From: Chromatiales bacterium | Lineage (GTDB): Bacteria; Pseudomonadota; Gammaproteobacteria; SZUA-152 | Assembly: GCA_026999335.1 (NCBI GenBank) | Contig: JALTPW010000841.1 | Span: forward strand, 1-7,871 | Length of the DNA: 7,871 bases | Reading direction: 5' to 3' | In this document: piece by piece, positions 6,853-7,871 of the stretch | How positions within the stretch are numbered: the stretch's first letter is position 1 | Layout of the letters: the number at the start of each line of letters is the position of its first letter | The notes under the pieces: generated by a model | What the model saw: the letters and a program-made list of their open reading frames with translations, nothing else | Databases searched by the model: none | What the model was told of the DNA's origin: nothing | Position numbers and translations under genes: made by a program

Positions 6853-6858
6853 CCTCCT
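6853..6858 (-). promoter_or_regulatory. Ribosome binding site for the H+-ATPase gene
   Basis: AGGAGG on the minus strand, extended to AGAGGAGG (6853-6860), with 8 nt between it and the ATG at 6842-6844. It is the strongest Shine-Dalgarno noticed in the window. It decides the start against the in-frame ATG at 6955, which would put 37 extra residues over the end of the permease gene. Confidence 0.85.
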
Positions 6859-6878
6859 CTGAGGATGCGTCATCTATG

Positions 6879-7871
6879 TTAGGGATTTTTGTTCTGCTTG
6901 TGTGGCAACAGCTGATCAAGTTCCTTGTCCAGCTCGCCATGAAGATAGTTTTCACTTCTTTTCAACAGAGACAGCTCCCGCAGAATAAATTCACGTTGAG
7001 TCATGCCTCGGTAGACGATCTCCACCAATAAGCTGCCACTCAAGACGATAAAAGTGCCGTAGAAACTGCTGCGGTTGGTGTGCCATTGATAAACCAGTAG
7101 CAGTAAAAATACCGAGGCGACGACAATAAAACCCGAGGCGATAATCAAGGGGTTGCCTCCGTACTGGTCTTTCAATTTCCAATGGGAGTGGAGCACAAAA
7201 AGATAGATGACCATGAATACACCACTGGTGATCGATGCGATGCCATTCAGATTAAATGTGAGTGCAAAGGCAATACCCAGGGCGGCAGTAAAGTAGAGCC
7301 CCTCATTGGAACCGAACCACAGTTTGTGATTGAACTTCCGTGGCAGCTCTCCATCCTTTGCCAAGGCATAGGCCACATTGGCGCCACCGAACAGAGTGGC
7401 ATTGAGAGCCGAGGCGATGGAAAACAGTGCGCCAAGCGAAACCAGCAAGAAACCGGTTTCTCCCAGGAAGGGTTCAGCGGCAACGGCCAGGGCATTGTCT
7501 TCGGCCTTTATCAACTCGGGCAGGCTTAAATTCCCCACTGCCACCAGTGACACCAAAATATAGACAATGCTAACGATGAATATACTTAGATAGATAGCGC
7601 GGGGAACATTTTTCTCCGGGTTTATCATGTGCTCGGAAGCATTGGTGACCAGACCAAAACCCATGTAGGAAAGGAAAAATATGGCAATTGCGTTGACGCT
7701 ACCTGTGACTGCCGAAGGCGTAAAAGAAGGTGTTATAAGATAGGGCTTGATGCTCCATACGCCCAGCACGACAAACAGACCCAGAATGGAAAGTTTGATG
7801 ATGACAATGACCAGCTCGGCCTTGCCCACTGCGGAAGAACCCAGCAGGCCCAGCATCAGGAAGGCGAGCAC
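6879..7871 (-). CDS. APC-superfamily amino-acid permease, C-terminal 330 residues (N-terminus beyond the right edge)
   Basis: Inner-membrane transporter of the amino acid-polyamine-organocation superfamily. The visible part starts within the permease fold, and the GTG at the right edge is unlikely to be the true start. Membrane-spanning stretches occur at about 18-42, 58-80, 92-115, 139-163, 192-228, 241-262 and 270-288. The segment LSYMGFGLVTNASEHMINPE at 67-86 followed by KNVPRAI is the conserved APC signature (the glycine-rich unwound helix 6 and the NPxKNxPRAI loop). Full family members have 12 helices and about 430-500 residues, so roughly 100-150 residues are missing on the right. A charged cytoplasmic tail (about 290-330: REFILRELSLLKRSE) closes the protein. 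The stop is 34 bp before the H+-ATPase start, so the pair is probably co-transcribed. The DNA is visibly more AT-rich than the ATPase and jet genes, which may mean a different origin. The substrate cannot be read from the sequence; an amino acid is likely. Confidence 0.9.
   Translation of the reverse strand: MLAFLMLGLLGSSAVGKAELVIVIIKLSILGLFVVLGVWSIKPYLITPSFTPSAVTGSVNAIAIFFLSYMGFGLVTNASEHMINPEKNVPRAIYLSIFIVSIVYILVSLVAVGNLSLPELIKAEDNALAVAAEPFLGETGFLLVSLGALFSIASALNATLFGGANVAYALAKDGELPRKFNHKLWFGSNEGLYFTAALGIAFALTFNLNGIASITSGVFMVIYLFVLHSHWKLKDQYGGNPLIIASGFIVVASVFLLLLVYQWHTNRSSFYGTFIVLSGSLLVEIVYRGMTQREFILRELSLLKRSENYLHGELDKELDQLLPHKQNKNP

Noticed and set aside
6845..6955. Longer start for the H+-ATPase (37 extra residues)
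   Set aside because: It would overlap the permease gene end, and a strong AGGAGG is placed correctly for the ATG at 6844.

Overview
The window carries five genes, all on the minus strand. Read in transcription order (right to left) they are: the C-terminal part of an APC-superfamily amino-acid permease; a complete P3A-type (plasma-membrane H+-ATPase-like) P-type ATPase; and then jetA, jetB and the N-terminal half of jetC, three components of a type I Wadjet (JetABCD / MksFEB-like SMC) plasmid-defence system. The GC-rich codon use, the protein sequences and the dispersed GTAGGGTGGGCA-type hairpin repeats suggest a chromosomal region of a gammaproteobacterium, possibly of the sulfur-oxidising or Chromatiales type. 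That assignment is inferred from general sequence character, not from a marker gene.

Right part (4382-7871): the permease stop and the ATPase start are 34 bp apart, and a strong ribosome binding site (AGGAGG, 8 nt before the ATG) fixes the ATPase start. The two genes look like one operon. A proton-extruding pump next to a cation- or proton-coupled permease fits a pH or membrane-energy role. The permease gene is visibly more AT-rich than the rest of the window.

Middle (4117-4381): a 265 bp gap with no supported gene. It holds a small hairpin repeat (ggtgc...gcacc followed by CCCTAC) and marks the boundary between the transport operon and the defence operon.

Left part (1-4116): jetA and jetB overlap by 11 bp, as expected for a co-translated complex. 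jetB and jetC are instead separated by 333 bp. This gap is the most unusual stretch of the window. It holds a degenerate second copy of the 3' end of jetB (33 codons, with a 16-codon in-frame gap relative to the real gene). The copy is enclosed by imperfect 28-bp inverted repeats and sits between two direct repeats of about 80 bp. jetC starts beyond this insertion with an intact Walker A motif and stays open to the left edge (546 codons). Its C-terminal ATPase half and the expected jetD nuclease would lie outside the window.

How it works together (established for the family): JetC is the SMC-like ATPase, JetA the kleisin and JetB the KITE subunit. With the Toprim nuclease JetD they extrude DNA loops and cleave small circular plasmids. 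No tRNA, rRNA, CRISPR array, transposase or convincing rho-independent terminator was seen.
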